Positions 11,950 to 24,800 of a stretch of 64,000 nt of DNA are shown piece after piece. The translations under genes were made by a program, and so were the position numbers. Position 1 is the stretch's first letter. Each line of letters opens with the position of its first letter. Below the pieces are notes generated by a model that was not told where the DNA came from, did not search any database, and saw only the letters and a program-made list of their open reading frames with translations. This DNA is from Dermatemys mawii (lineage: Eukaryota > Chordata > Testudines > Dermatemydidae). The stretch lies in assembly GCA_007922305.1 (NCBI GenBank), contig ML677373.1, positions 14,007,808 to 14,071,807 on the forward strand, given 5' to 3'.

Positions 11950-14070
11950 GCAGTGACTATTCCATCAGGAATAGGTTGGGGAGCCCATCTGACCATCTTC
12001 AGGTATAAGGGACATGGGACTTCACATAAACATCCTGGAAATCAGAGTCATATGGCTACCTTGTATGGCATCCCTAGCTGTTCTCTAAAATCCAACAGCG
12101 CAGATCCTGCCAGACAACACATCTGCAATGTATTGTGTAAACAAGCAAGGAGGTGGCAGCTCAAAACCCCTCTGCCAGGAAGCTATCAAGCTTGGAACAT
12201 GGTGTCACCAGCCCGGGATAACCCTAGATGCTCTTCATCTCCTGGGAGTCAGCTGCAGTCTAACAGATGACCTAAGCAGACAGCCTGTCACCAACCATGA
12301 GTAATCACTGCCAAGGTTCATCACAGAGCCAGTGTTCTATCGATGAGAGACTCCCATCACAGATCAAGGGTAGCACCAAGTGTCAAAACTTTTGCTGCAG
12401 AAGTAGCATGAACCTTGAATCATTAAGAGATGCCTTTCTTCTGCCATAGAATCAAGGCCTCTTACATGCCTTCCCCCTGATTTGTAGGGTAGTATCCAAG
12501 ATCAGGATGGACAAAGCCACACTCATCCTTGAAGCTCCTTACTGGTTGAGACAGTTGTGGCTGTTAGAGCTATTACAGATGGCCATCCAGCCTCCTAACT
12601 AGCTCCCCAACTGCCTGGCCCCAGTATCTCAGAACCATGCTCAGATACGTCATTCAGCCCCATAGTCACTGGATGCTGGCCAGCTGAGAACTGCTGAAAA
12701 AGACTGCTCCTTGTAGGTTCAGGCGATCCGAAAACAGCTACAAGAAAGACTCCCCCCGCCTCCTTAAAATGGGAAAGAATTTCAGTGTGATAACTCAACA
12801 TAACCTGGACCCAGAGCAGGTTCTGATGTTGAAGATCCTTGACTACTTGCATTTTAAACATTCTGCCTTTTGTTTAGCTCTGTTAAGGTCCACCTGGCAG
12901 CGATTTCAGCTTGCCATCCTCCTTTACAGTTGTGCTCAGTTGTCTTGCACCTGACAGGATCAAAGGTCTGTTACATGTTTACCCATAGATCCCTATGCTT
13001 GCATGGGACACCAGTATTGTCCTCCGGAATCTCGTGGAGCCTCCCTCTGAGGCTCATTTAGAACACTCATTACACCGTCTCACACCCCAGGCAGTCTTTC
13101 TAAGTGCCATAATTCTGGCTGGAAGAGTCAGTGAGCGGTAGGCACTCATGGCTGAACTTTCCTATGACCTTACTCAGAGACAAAGTGCGGTTGAAATCTC
13201 ATCCCATGTTCATTCAGAAGATGGTCTTGGAATTCCATTTGAACCAGTCAGTTACTCAACCTATCTTCTTCCTGAAACCCCATTCTGTACCAAAAAAGAA
13301 CTTGCATATCTTCAGAGTCTAACTTTATTACACTGTCAGAACAAACCCGTTCAGACTGGCTCCTTGTTTATCTGAAGCCATAGCCAGCCACTCATAGGTC
13401 AGGTGATTCATCATAGAGAATATACCAGAGCATAATACATCCCATCTCAATATGTTCCTAGGCAGCTAATATCTCTCCTTTTGGATGTTAAGGCTTACTT
13501 CACCAGAGCTCAAGCGACATCTTCCACCTATTCCAGGAGTGTGGCAAAATCCTAAATCTGTATAGGGCAACAGCATGGACTAACTCCCTGACCTTTGTCA
13601 GGTGTTAGACATAGGACTTAGCTGCTAGGTTAGATGCCAACCTCAGAACAGTGCTACAATCACTATTCAACTTCTGCAGCTGAGACTCCTCATTTCCACC
13701 ATCTGAAGGGCACAGTGTTTGCCAGTGACCTACAGTGGGATTCCCATTGACATATGCTCAAAGAAGGAATAGTTGTGTATTTGTGCAGTCAGTGTGGCTC
13801 TTTGGTGCAGATCCCATGACCTACCTTCCATTCCTCACTTTTCAGAGTCCTCAGCAACCCCAGGCTTTGCATTGTGAGGCAGGGCCATGGTCCTTGCATA
13901 GGAGCATGAGGTGGCCCAGGGCAACTGCACAACCCCTGCAGACACTGCTGTGCAAACACTCTGATCTTGCACATTTGGGGCACATGCACGCCTGCCATGG
14001 GATTTACACCCCAACGCCATCTCAAAGAACCACACCGAATGCAAGGTAAGTAGCTGTTCTTTGTGATGAG
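11950..14070 (+). mobile_element. Decayed DIRS-type tyrosine-recombinase retroelement
   Basis: Fragments of the DIRS polyprotein appear in order on the + strand but in different frames with stops. An RNase H-like piece lies near 12108-12160 (DN then a VNKQGG-like motif). A VHLAAISA-like segment lies near 12888-12915. A recombinase-like segment lies near 13175-13325 (DKV, SHPMFI, EFHLNQ, FFLKPHS). The 3' end near 14020-14065 has the ccaacgccatctcaaagaac then aaggtaagtagctgttct signature, typical of the inverted terminal repeat region of turtle DIRS copies as I remember them. Frame changes and stops show that the copy is dead. The 5' border is not resolved. Confidence 0.72.
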
Positions 14071-15650
14071 TTGTTTTCCTCCAACCTTTGGTGTTGATCA
14101 GTGTCCGCTAGTCGTTTGAGTAGTATGTAGTCTCAAGTAGTAATTTATATTTCCTTACAGCACTGAACTGAAGATGTGTGTCCTTTGCTGAGCAGGCAGG
14201 GCAAGGAGCAGCCCTTCATTTTCATTGTGTCCCATTTTCTCCTAACAGGTGGGAGAACTAAATTTTTGGCTTCTACTTGTCGTGTGGTGATGTCCATTTT
14301 GTCCCACCCGACTTGATAGTTGCAGACTTGGTTGAGTTCCTTTTGATGTCCAAAGCAGCTTGGTACTTCTTCCTTTCAGGGGAAAACACCCTTTTGAGGA
14401 CTGGTTTAGTTCAGATAACAAAATTTGTTAAGAGCCCCAATGTATGCCCTTCCATTGGAGCATAAGCCCTCAAGAGAGAGTCATTTCTTTAGCCAAAGGG
14501 ATAATAGGTGATCTAGATCCCAATCTGCCAAGCCCTATGGGTCAGACAGGAAGGACCCCTTTTCCTCCATGCTTTGGCATTTATTTGTACGTATTTAATA
14601 ATTCAGAGTGTGTTATATGAAAAATAATGTTTAGGTGGCATATGACTGTATCCCATATAATATCAGAACACAGACATCTTCATAAACAGAAAGTGAAGAT
14701 AAAGAAAAGACAGTGCCTCAGACTGGCCAGATTTATCTCCACAGGGGGGGATTCTGTTGGCCAGCTAGTGAAAGAGGATTCTGGTGGCATTCTTTTCCAC
14801 TCGCTCTGGGAGTGGACGCTCTAATTCACGAGCAGGCGCATGATCTGGCAGACATCTTTCCTCCCTAGTCCCTGGTAGGCCGTCTTTCAGACAGCAACAA
14901 AGTCTGAGTTGAGGGTCATCCCAATGAGACTCAGAGTGGCCCAGGAGGTAGCTGTTAGGTATCTTCTCTGGTATAGCCTGCGGCAGAACCTTTGGATCCA
15001 TGGCCCAGTTCAACATGAGTAGCCTGCGTACATATGTCTTGGCCTGGCTTTGGAGTAGGCCTACGTCGGACTGTTTTCAACGCTCCCACTCTCTGTGCAT
15101 CATCTAGTGGGGGCGTGGGAGGGAGTTAATTACTGATTACCCACAAGAAGGTTTCTGTACAGAAGATGTATTCTCTATTTCTAATATATTTTTTAAAAAA
15201 CCGAAATCCTGTCAGTGATTAAAATAATAGGCTGAGGCTGGGGAGAGTGTGGGTGGTGATGGTGACAGCAAGATCTCTGACTTATTTTGGAATGTCATTC
15301 AGTGCCTCACTCCCTGAGCCAGAGTCTGGCAGCTGTTTAGGGAAGGGCCACCACACTGCAGATGGAAGCCAAAAATCTCGTTCCCCCAACTGAGTAGAGG
15401 CCATGGGACATGCTGAAAGTGAAGGTCTGCTCCTTTGGGTGAGGCTGTTCCAAACTTAGGTCCTGTAGAATCTTAACAGGTGGGAGTGAAAAGGGGGCTG
15501 GGATGCCATTGGGGGTGCACTGTGATCAGCTGGCGCAGTCCAGAAGAAGCTGCCGCCCTGGACTACATTAGAACACTGGCTTTAAAACAAAGTGACTGGC
15601 TGGAAGCCAAAGGGGACAGTGACTGAGCGTTTAAACATCCTCCACCCTCT
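14071..15650. other. Intergenic DNA, no gene recognised
   Basis: No conserved exon was found. The part at about 14700-15150 has the look of decayed repeat sequence, but I could not assign a family. The stretch leads into the probable EPN3 promoter. Confidence 0.45.
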
Positions 15651-15699
15651 GTACACCGTCTGCTTTTCTCCTTCCTTCAGTCCCTGCAAAGGGGTCCCG

Positions 15700-16211
15700 C
15701 CTTGTTTCCCGACTGCATACAGAGACTAAAGGGTTAAAGAGAGCTGGGAGTTCTCTGCTAGCCCCCTAGGCTTCCCAGGGGCATATCATTGCTGGGACAA
15801 TAAGAACTGGGAGCTTTTGTGGTCCTGAAGGGGTTAATGAGAGCAGCCAATCCTGCCTGTGTCCTGTTAGAGCTGAGACAGACCTGCCCAGCCAGCTTAG
15901 CAACTTTCACACCGTGTGCAAGAAGCAGAGAGATTTCTGACAGTCTCGGGGAATAATCTCCAGCACAGCTCTCCTCATCCAGCTCCGAGCACACACTGCC
16001 TGGTCCCCAGGGGGTGGCTGTGAGGCAGGGATGTGTAGCCCTTTCTGGGTTGGATGGATTTAGGAACTCTGGGATTGAACCTGCACCAAGCCTGGACAGT
16101 CATCTGCAGGGGACAGTCTAAGGGCTGATCGGAGCCCTGTCTGCTGATTGCACTCTGCAGAGGGGAAGCTGCTCAGAGTCACAGAGACCCGAGAGGAAGC
16201 CAGTCCCCGAG
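15700..16211 (+). promoter_or_regulatory. EPN3: Probable EPN3 promoter and non-coding first exon
   Basis: A strong donor, ccgag|gtaagact, ends a putative exon at 16211, preceded by purine-rich sequence with no long open frame (about 16140-16211). The next usable acceptor in phase-free 5' UTR context is ttttccag at 21697-21704, just upstream of the EPN3 start codon. The segment is not strongly CpG-rich, in line with a tissue-restricted promoter. The transcription start is not determined; RNA data would be needed to fix the exon's 5' end. Confidence 0.45.
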
Positions 16212-17130
16212 GTAAGACTCCTTTCTCCCTGTCATTGCTGAGCTGGGATGTCTGGGGACCATCGCCCGGTACAGGAGCTATCCTGTGGTAAGCAGGAAGG
16301 TGACTGGATGGCAGGGGAGGCAGGTTGGGGGTGGGGAGGAAGGTTCTGGATGCTGGAGTATCTCAGACTGCAGTGAAGCACATTTTGATTTTCATCACTA
16401 GTTTGGCAAAGCTGTAGGATTTTTTTTTCCCAACAGAGCTCGGGCCCTCCTGCAGTGCCTGAAGTTTCTGAGATGAGGCTGCTTCAGGATGGCTGAGGTA
16501 GGGCAAAGCCTCCCCTACTCCTCCCCCCTCAACCTCCCCAGGGGCACTGGATGGTGGTGACGGGTGTGTGTGTATGTGTGTGTTCACTCACAAGGGATGC
16601 AGCAGCGTATGGGGAGACCAGCACAGGGGTCCCAAGGTCAGGGCTGGCTTGAAGTATAGCCCCAGCTCCTAAACCCAACCCCTTCCCTTGGTGTCAACTC
16701 CCCCTCCCTGTCTCCTCCCCCACCCTCCCCAGTGTCGCACTGGTCATCAGAGCATTGTGGCCACTTCCACTCAGTACAACAGACTTCCCCAGGCTGACTG
16801 GCTGACTTCAGCTCAGGCCTCCCCTCAGGACACCTGCCCTGGCGAAGGACGGTGCCCCTCTGCCTGTGAAATACCCTCCACACAGGAGAAGGGCCTGGAG
16901 CTTCAGCCGTCAGGGAAGGGAAAAGAAGATCCCGGGGCATTATGTAATTCCCCAGGCTAGCACAGATCTGAATGGAGGCATATGCAGCCGAGGGGGTAAG
17001 TGTGTGCTTTGCGTGTGCTTGCGTGTAGTTACATGAACACGTCAGGGTGGGCCCCTGTCTTCGATTTCGTGCTGGGTCAGATTTTCCTCAGAGCCTGAGT
17101 GTCTGGCTGGGCTCTTTGCAAGTTTCACCC

Positions 17131-17760
17131 TTGGTCCCGCAGCCAGATTCCCTCTCTCTCCCCCTCCCTCCCTGTCTCTCACTCTATCTTTTCCTCCCTT
17201 TTTATCTTTGTCAGCTGTAAGAAGAGCCCAACCTCTTCCTAGTTCCTGTAACTTATCCCCCTCCCTCACTGGCTACTACCCTGTGAGCCTGGCGCCCAGT
17301 GGGGCACACCGAGAAGGGGGCAGCCGGTGGCAATGGCCTTCTGGAACCCGGCTGCGGGTTTATTAGCAGGATCTGTGGCACAGGGTAAAGCAGCCAGGGA
17401 TGGAGCCTTTGCCGAGCCCTCCTCGCACTGTTATTCTGATTGCTGTTTGCATTTCACCTGCTGCTTCTCTTTTCTTTGGGCAATGTTCTCTCCAAGAGGG
17501 AGGGCCAGGCACCTTGCTAAAGTTAACCAAGCTTTTCCCATCTTTCTCTTCTTCTTCTCCCATTCTCATCTTGATGACATCTTCCCTTTCCCTGTCTGTC
17601 ACCCTGAGTCTTTCCCTCTCCGTTTCCTCCTCTCTCTCCTCTCAGTCTGCCCCCTCTCCACTCTTCCCCAGTCATAACTTCTCTTTCTCCCTCTGCCCTC
17701 CCTGCCTTTCTCTCCCTGTCTCCTCTTGTTCCAGTCTCTCTTCCTTTGCCTCCCAAGGTC
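17131..17760. repeat. Pyrimidine-rich (CT)-type low-complexity tract
   Basis: The + strand is dominated by C and T, with runs such as ctctctccccctccctccct near 17154 and repeated tctcc/ctttcc words to about 17760. There is no fixed repeat unit. It produces overlapping Ser/Pro/Leu-rich frames on + and Arg/Glu/Gly-rich frames on -, none gene-like. Confidence 0.65.
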
Positions 17761-19438
17761 TTTCTTTTTCCCTTTGCTGGGATCACTAAAGCTCCTGGTT
17801 GGCAAAGACCCTGCAGTTTGTTTCAGTGCCAAGCCACTGTGTCCTTCTCCCCACCTGACGGCTTTTTGCTCAAGGTCACTGCAGTAATTCCATATGAGGC
17901 TGCCTGGTGCTGCCTTATCTACCACATGGTTTCTGTTTCACTCCCTTTAGATTCCTGGGGATATTGTGTTCGATAAAACTCACTGCTTTTAACACCATTG
18001 GCAGGGCTCCAGGCTAGTTGGCACATTGGGAATGTCCGGACCTGGGGCTTCTACTGAAGAGGGAACCTGCTGGGAGCTAGAAGGGAATGTCCCACGCTGA
18101 GGTTTTGATACAAGGGAGAATTTAATCAGCAAAAGTCTAGCATTTGCCAACAGGGAAGGTGGAACTTCGTCAATAACCTTGTTGCAGTCAGAAGGGAAAA
18201 TGCTGGTCTTGATCCTGAAGGACTTAACTTGATCAGCTCAGTTGTTTTTAAGCAGTAAGGAGTGAATGTCTCTCCCCCCGCCCACCCCCGTCGTGTACTG
18301 CTGTTTCTGGTTGCAGTCATTTTACTGGCATTTAGCCGCACTAAAGATCTAAAGACAGCAAGCGGGTTGAGCTGGGCTGCGCTGTGGAAGGAAATCAATA
18401 CAGGGAAATGGCTTGAAAGAAACTTCTTTGGTCCCACAAGCCATCTCTGCGGATTCCTCTCTCTCTGCCTTAGTGAGGGTGGGTGGCCTGTTTTTCACCT
18501 ATGGCCACGGGGTAAACCAGGCCGTAGCCAGGCAGAGGCGGTGCCTGTCCATCTGAGGTGTTCTCTAAGCAGTTCTAGGACATGACTGGTTTTAATGGAA
18601 GGTGGTGGGAGATGCGTGCTCTTCGTGGGTGTGTTCGCGTGAAGCTATTTTCAGCCCTGACTCCGTCATGGAGAAAATGAGGTTCCCTAATGGAGGTTAT
18701 AGCTGAGTCACTTAGGAAGGGTAAGGATGAAAACAAGATGTAGCAACTGAATTCCAGGGAGCAGTCACCTCCCCACAGTTGCCTCTCAAGCCAGGAGGTG
18801 AGGACTGAAACTACTGTGTCGCCCCACTCTCAGGAGTGCAGGGTCAAGAGCAAACCCAGTCAGAGTGTGGAATTGGAATAGGATCTCTAGCACAGGTCAG
18901 ATTTGTGTCTCCAATTTGGGTCCATGTGGGCAATGCTGTGTGGTGATCTCCAAGCATACATTAGCTGGAGCACAAGAAGAGAAGTAGGGGAGGTGGGGCT
19001 AGAAAGCAAAGATTGGTCTTGAGCACAAGCAAACCAAGAGTCACTAGGGTAGTTCTACAACACATAGTTTGCCCTTCTCCCAAGGATGGAGGAAACAACT
19101 CCCAGGATTCTTATGCTCCCTCCAGCACCAGAGAACTGGAGTGGGGGAGACTCCTGCCCTGATTGTCCCCCCCACCTGAAGTCTGGGGCCCCGCAGGTTA
19201 TGCGGAGTAGATTTAAAGGACCGTTTTAAAACATCAGTACTCTGTCTACACTGCGGCTGTGACCGTCACTACCGTTGGTGGAGAGTCACGGGTCCCAATT
19301 TCGTTACTCTTGACATAGCTTTGAAAACCTCATTGTAGCATGCGTCATCTTTTCATCACAACAGGGTTGAGGGTTACTTTCTCACATGCAAATCCTGTTC
19401 CTAGGACTCTGGAGGACGGCTTAGCTGCTCTGCACCCG

Positions 19439-19494
19439 TGTGTGTGTGTGTGTGTGTTCGAGTGTGTGTGCATCCATGAGAGAGAGAGAGAGAG
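19439..19494. repeat. (TG)n / (GA)n microsatellite
   Basis: A (TG)n run of about nine units, a short interruption (ttcga), a second GT run and then a (GA)n run of about nine units lie back to back. Likely polymorphic. Confidence 0.9.
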
Positions 19495-21704
19495 ATACTT
19501 TGTGCTCACTCGAAAGAAAATTCAAAGTAAAATGTTCTCATCTTTCTGCACCCACCACCTCCACCCTCTATCAAATTAATTCCTCCTGCCATCCCCCGCT
19601 ACCTCTGCATGGATATAACATTAGCAGTTAGGTGGGCTGCAACATGGCAGGAACATGACGGAGACCCTGCATGGAGAATGCACTTGTTTAAAAAAGAACT
19701 TGTAGTGAATTCCATGCTCTTGAAAGGTGCTGGAGCCTTCTGTTCTAGCTGCAGGACAGGCCCAGTGGCAGCAGGAGGCCATGTGGGCTGAGCTGCCTGG
19801 CTGGCTGGCTGTCACTTGACCTCCATGTCTCAGTTATCCCTTCTGTCAGCGGAGGACCGCAGCCTTTCCCTGCTGCGGCGAGGATTAATTGAGTTAATGT
19901 GTGTGAAGTGCTCGAGGTTATTGTTACAGGACAGGCAAGAGTAGTGCAAGTTTCCTGCACCAGAATGACCCGAGCCTGACTGGGAGAAGCCACCAGGGCA
20001 GCTGGAGAGTAATTCGGTCTCCATGACCCAGTCTGTATTCAGCTTCTCTGCTGAGACTGATAACAGTGGGGACAGTTAGCATCAGGTGAGATGTGGACAC
20101 CCAGGAACAGGATTGAAACCACCACACTTGTTTCAGATACACCATTAAATACAAGGTCCGGGCTTTATTTTCCTGTGCTTCAGGCAACAGGGGCTCTGTG
20201 AAATGCCTGTTCTCAGACCTTGACGGGGAGTATTGCTTGGCATAGCCCACCTTCAGATTTACTGGCCCCATCAGTGTTCATTCCAAGGACAAGGAGTTCC
20301 CTCGGTAATGCTATGAGAGAAACTAGGAAAGAGAGGAAATGGTTTGGTGAACCTGCTGGTTATTTCTCTACAGAGATGCAGGATGGAGATATACCCTGAA
20401 CAAAATTCCTGCATCAGACTGTAACTGAACCCAAAGTCTGGGGTGAAACTCTGGCTCCACTGAAGCCAATAGCAAAGCTCCTGTTGACTTCAGTGGGGCC
20501 ATGATTTGACCCTGGTGCATAGAAAGGCTCTAAAAATCTTAGGATTCTCAGACCTCAACATTCCCAGTATCAGTTTGACTTGCCCAAGCACTCCAGAGTT
20601 TAGGATGCTTACCCAGAATGCCTCAGTGCACAGAACTGGGTCAGAAGTCTTGTCATCTCTAGCACCTTTGTTTCTGATAGGAAATATCATGAGAATAGGC
20701 TCTCTTGTGGCATTTTAGCACCTGCTTCCCTGGCTGGGATCGAGAACCAGCCTCCAAGCTCAGAGAATGGTCAGTTTGAGTGTGGGAGGTACAGGTTTGT
20801 TGCGGGGAGTGGGGGAGTTTCTTATTTTATCCAAACTGATGCACTAATCCTCAGTCTTGAGTCAATTGTTCTCTAACAGGAGAAGGCCGGGGATGATTTC
20901 CAGGAGAAGAATCACAGTTTGACAAGTGATTGCAAAAACAACAACAGGGGATTCCGTATTTATTGCCTCTCAGACAAGCTCATTTGCTGAGTTTACTTGT
21001 AAAAAGGTGGCTGGTTTTTTTTTTTACTGTGAGGGTTGCCAAAGCACACTGGGATCTAAGAGTCACACTGGGTTTTCATTTCCTTCTGTGGCATCAGCAC
21101 CAGTATAAAAAGCCCTGTTGACCAAAGGCAAAATTTAACCCAGATGCATCTGGAACTTAGTTAACAGTTCTGATGATGTATAGAATTGACAGAATGGAAT
21201 CCATTTCCCTCTCGCATCACATGTTTCCATTGAGAAAAGAGTATTCACCTATTTTTGCCACTATGTGTGACTCAGTACACAGAGGAAGCAGATCTTTGGG
21301 GGAAGAAGGTGCCATTTTTAGACAGCTACTTTTAGGGGCAGAACAACATGGTAAAATCCAATCCAAATATTTTTGTAGAATACAAGAGGAGATATCTGGA
21401 GAAACTATAAGAACTGACTATTTATTTTCTATGTGATTTTTCCTTTGGATTCATCTCGATCAAATATAAATTTACCTTGTTTGCATTTAACTGCAGTAAG
21501 TAGCAAGGTTAAGTCACAAAATACAAGGTTGTATGGATTAGAAGTATTATAATTTTTCATATTACATTTAATATGTCTTGATGATACACATTAAAGGTGA
21601 AAATTACTGCAGGCGCTGCCAGAGAGCAACAGAAGTGCTTTGGGAATGTAGACTGGATCACTTTATCACTGGTGATTGTATTTAACACTTTATCTGTTTT
21701 CCAG

Positions 21705-21835
21705 ATCAACGTAAAACCTAGCGAACTAGAGCTCTTTCACTGGTGAAGCTGGAACGGTGATTTTCCCACTGGGCCCCAGACTGTTTATTCCTCAGTTCTT
21801 CATTGCCCTTTGTGGACTTTCTGCAAGGTTCAGCC
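21705..21835 (+). other. EPN3: EPN3 5' UTR part of first coding exon
   Basis: The acceptor tctgttttccag ends at 21704, and 131 bases of leader precede the ATG at 21836. The frame upstream of the ATG stays open to a TTG at 21803, but TTG is not a usual start in vertebrates and orthologues begin at [10 protein letters not shown]. Confidence 0.65.
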
Positions 21836-24800
21836 ATGACTACCTCTGCCTTGCGCCGGCAGGTAAAAAACATTGTGCACAATTATTCAGAGGCGGAGAT
21901 CAAGGTGCGTGAGGCAACCTCCAATGACTCCTGGGGCCCACCCAGCTCCCTGATGTCTGAGATTGCAGATCTGACCTTCAACATGGTGGCTTTCGCAGAG
22001 ATCATGGGGATGATCTGGAGGCGGCTGAACGACAGTGGCAAGAACTGGCGCCACGTGTACAAGGCACTGACCCTGCTGGACTACCTCATCAAAACTGGAT
22101 CGGAGAAGGTGGCCCATCAGTGCCGGGAGAACCTTTACACCATTCAGACTCTGAAAGACTTCCAGTACACAGACCGCGATGGCAAGGACCAAGGCATAAA
22201 CGTCCGGGAGAAAGTCAAGCAAGTCATGGGCCTGCTGAAGGATGAGGAGAGGCTGAAGCAGGAAAGGGCTCATGCCCTGAAAACCAAAGAGCGCATGTCC
22301 ACTGAGGGCATGGGCATCAGTAGCAGCCAGCAGCTCTCCTATGGCAGGCAGACATCGCAATATGGAGAAGACTATGGCAGGCCAAGGGGGTCTCCATCAT
22401 CCTTTAATTGTAAGTGCTACAGGCCGTGCGTGGTATGGAGAGTGTAGGCGTTTCTGACTCAAGGGCAGTGGATCACTGGATGTCTGAAGTTCAGAAGGAA
22501 CATTTTGGGCTTGCTCTTGTCTATCCTGGCAGTCCTGTCCTGAACATTGTCTTTTAGGGCAGTGGCTCAAAACCCATATCCGTTACTTTCTAGCCACATC
22601 GCCAATAGTCTCCACTGTGAAGCAGACACAGTTTTCTTCCTGTTTTAATATCATGGGGTAGGTGACCTTTGGCATTCCTCTGACCATCCTCACATGCAGC
22701 ATTCTGGAGAGTAAAACCTCACACTGTGACTCTACATCTCACAGAGTCTGAGTTTCTCCCTGCCTTCAAGGCATTATTAATTAATGGGTAAACAAGGCAC
22801 TCGGAACACAGAACTGAAGGAAGCCACCGCACAGATGCAACCTCGAATACCGGGAGCTTGTTTGTTAGGAGGTTGCAACTCAAAAAGTTTTCTCTAGCTG
22901 CTGCTTTTTTTTATATTAGCTTCAAATACTTTCTGATAGTTTCCTATCCTCCCACCAAGCTGCCTGCTTTGGTGGAGTCCCCCTGCCATTGTGCAGAGAT
23001 GCTTGCGCTAAAAGGGTCCCTGCTGACAAACACAATTTTATTCCTAACACACTGAGGGGTAATTGTTCCATTTGCATCCTGACTCCAATCCCCACCCTTC
23101 TCCTTAGCCAGACCTGTGGTCGAACTCCAGCTCTTTAAAGGCAGACTGTCTCTCTGAGTGCTCTGTAACGTCAGTGGCATGAGGAGCAGCTTCCCAAGCG
23201 TTTAGGGCAGTAGCTAGGCATGAAGGTCCTGTAGCCTGAGCTGGGTGGCAGGAATGAGGGGAGAGCAGAAAAGCCTGTTGAGGAGGAGAAGGTGGGTGAT
23301 CTTTGCGGATCGACTCCGAGAAACATCCCAATGCCAGAGATTCTGGTTTTCTTCCTCCTCCTTCAATCTGAACTCTTCCTCTTTTTTTATCTCAGCCTCT
23401 TCCTCGTCCCCTCAGCACACCTCAGACCTGGAACAGGCAAGACCCCAGACGACTGGTGAGGAGGAGCTGCAGTTACAGCTTGCACTAGCCATGAGTCGAG
23501 AGGAAGCTGAGAAGGTAATGTCTGCTGCTTCTCTCCTGTGGGGTGGGGTGATTGTCTGCAATGCCACGTGGCCCATCCAGGACTGCTGTGGGCAGATATT
23601 GCCAGTGGCTGGAGATGGGACACATGCTGGAGACGGCTTTGAGTCACTACAGAGAATTCTTTCTCAGTGGTCTGGCTGGTGGGTCTTACATGCTCAGGGT
23701 CTAACTGATTGCCTTATTTGGGGTCAGGACGGAATTTTCCCCCAGGTCAGAGTGGCAGGGACCCTGGAAATGTTTTGCCTTCCTCTGCAGTGTGGGGCAT
23801 GAGTCACGTGCTGGTTTGAACTAGAGCAAATGGTAGATTCTCTATAACTTGAATTCTTTAAAATAAATGAAGTTTTGAGGATGTCAGTAACTCGGCCCAT
23901 AACCTCTGGCGTATTACAGGAGTGTGTGGGTGAGGTCCTGAGGCCTGCGATGTGCAGGACAGGCTAGATGAGCATCATGGTCCTTCCTGGCCTTAAAGTC
24001 TATGGAATCGTGGTAGTAAGGCTTGAGAGAGAAATTTCATGGCTCCGTCAACCCCAATGCTAGTGTGCACAGTGTTGTTTTCTCACTGGCTGCTCCATGC
24101 AGACATGGCATGTCAGCATACCGTGGCATGATGAGGATTTATTGCACAGTTGTTGCCCATTTCGTATACCGTGCAGACAGGTAAGCCTATGACTTTGTGC
24201 ATGCACTGTACCAGTACATCTTAAATCAATACCAAACAGTCTCAGAAAAATAGGCGTAGTTCATCTAAATCCTTTCTTTTGTGTGGTTGACTTGAAAATG
24301 AATGGTTCCTTTCTATGTGCCATCAGGTGGTTTCAAAGAAGGTAAATAGAATCCAGTCTGGAGATGTGGAATCAGGACTCCCAACAGCCCATATGCAATC
24401 CAGCTGCTCTAAAATCATTTTGGGTGAAATCCCGATGATATTGAAGTTAATAGGGGTTTTGCCATTGACTTTAGTGGAGCCTGGATTTTAGCCATTGTCT
24501 TTCATGTATAAATGACTCTGATTCTGTTACATAAACCATTAAGGCTTTACACTGATGTGCCCAGAATGATTCTATTATTTCCTTGACAGATACCAGAGAG
24601 AACCTGTGTCCCCCGGGGAGAATGGGTTCTGTACCAGGAATTGCAAACATCCTGGAGAACTGGTCCGTGTACTTGTGACTCTAGCTGTGATTTGAATGTG
24701 GTTGTGCTAGTGTGTGTGCATCTGATCACTAAATTTATTCCTCATGACTGTGTTTAATTACATCACTTTGGATCATTTGAAATGAGGTTAGACAAAAGTC

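Larger units (their letters stand above)
16212..21704 (+). other. EPN3 5' UTR intron (presumed)
   Basis: No coding exon was recognised. The interval holds a pyrimidine-rich low-complexity tract (about 17131-17760), a TG/GA microsatellite (19439-19494) and a small repeat piece near 20440-20520 (ctgaagccaatagcaaagct, gacttcagtggggcc). Frames that stay open in the CT-rich tract are compositional. Confidence 0.4.

Noticed and set aside
17327..17925. Several open frames of 100-129 codons on both strands
   Set aside because: They lie in a pyrimidine-rich tract, with Ser/Pro/Leu-rich or Arg/Glu-rich translations and no conserved motif.
21803..21835. Eleven-residue N-terminal extension of EPN3
   Set aside because: It would start at a TTG codon. 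The orthologous start [10 protein letters not shown] is at the ATG at 21836 in good context.
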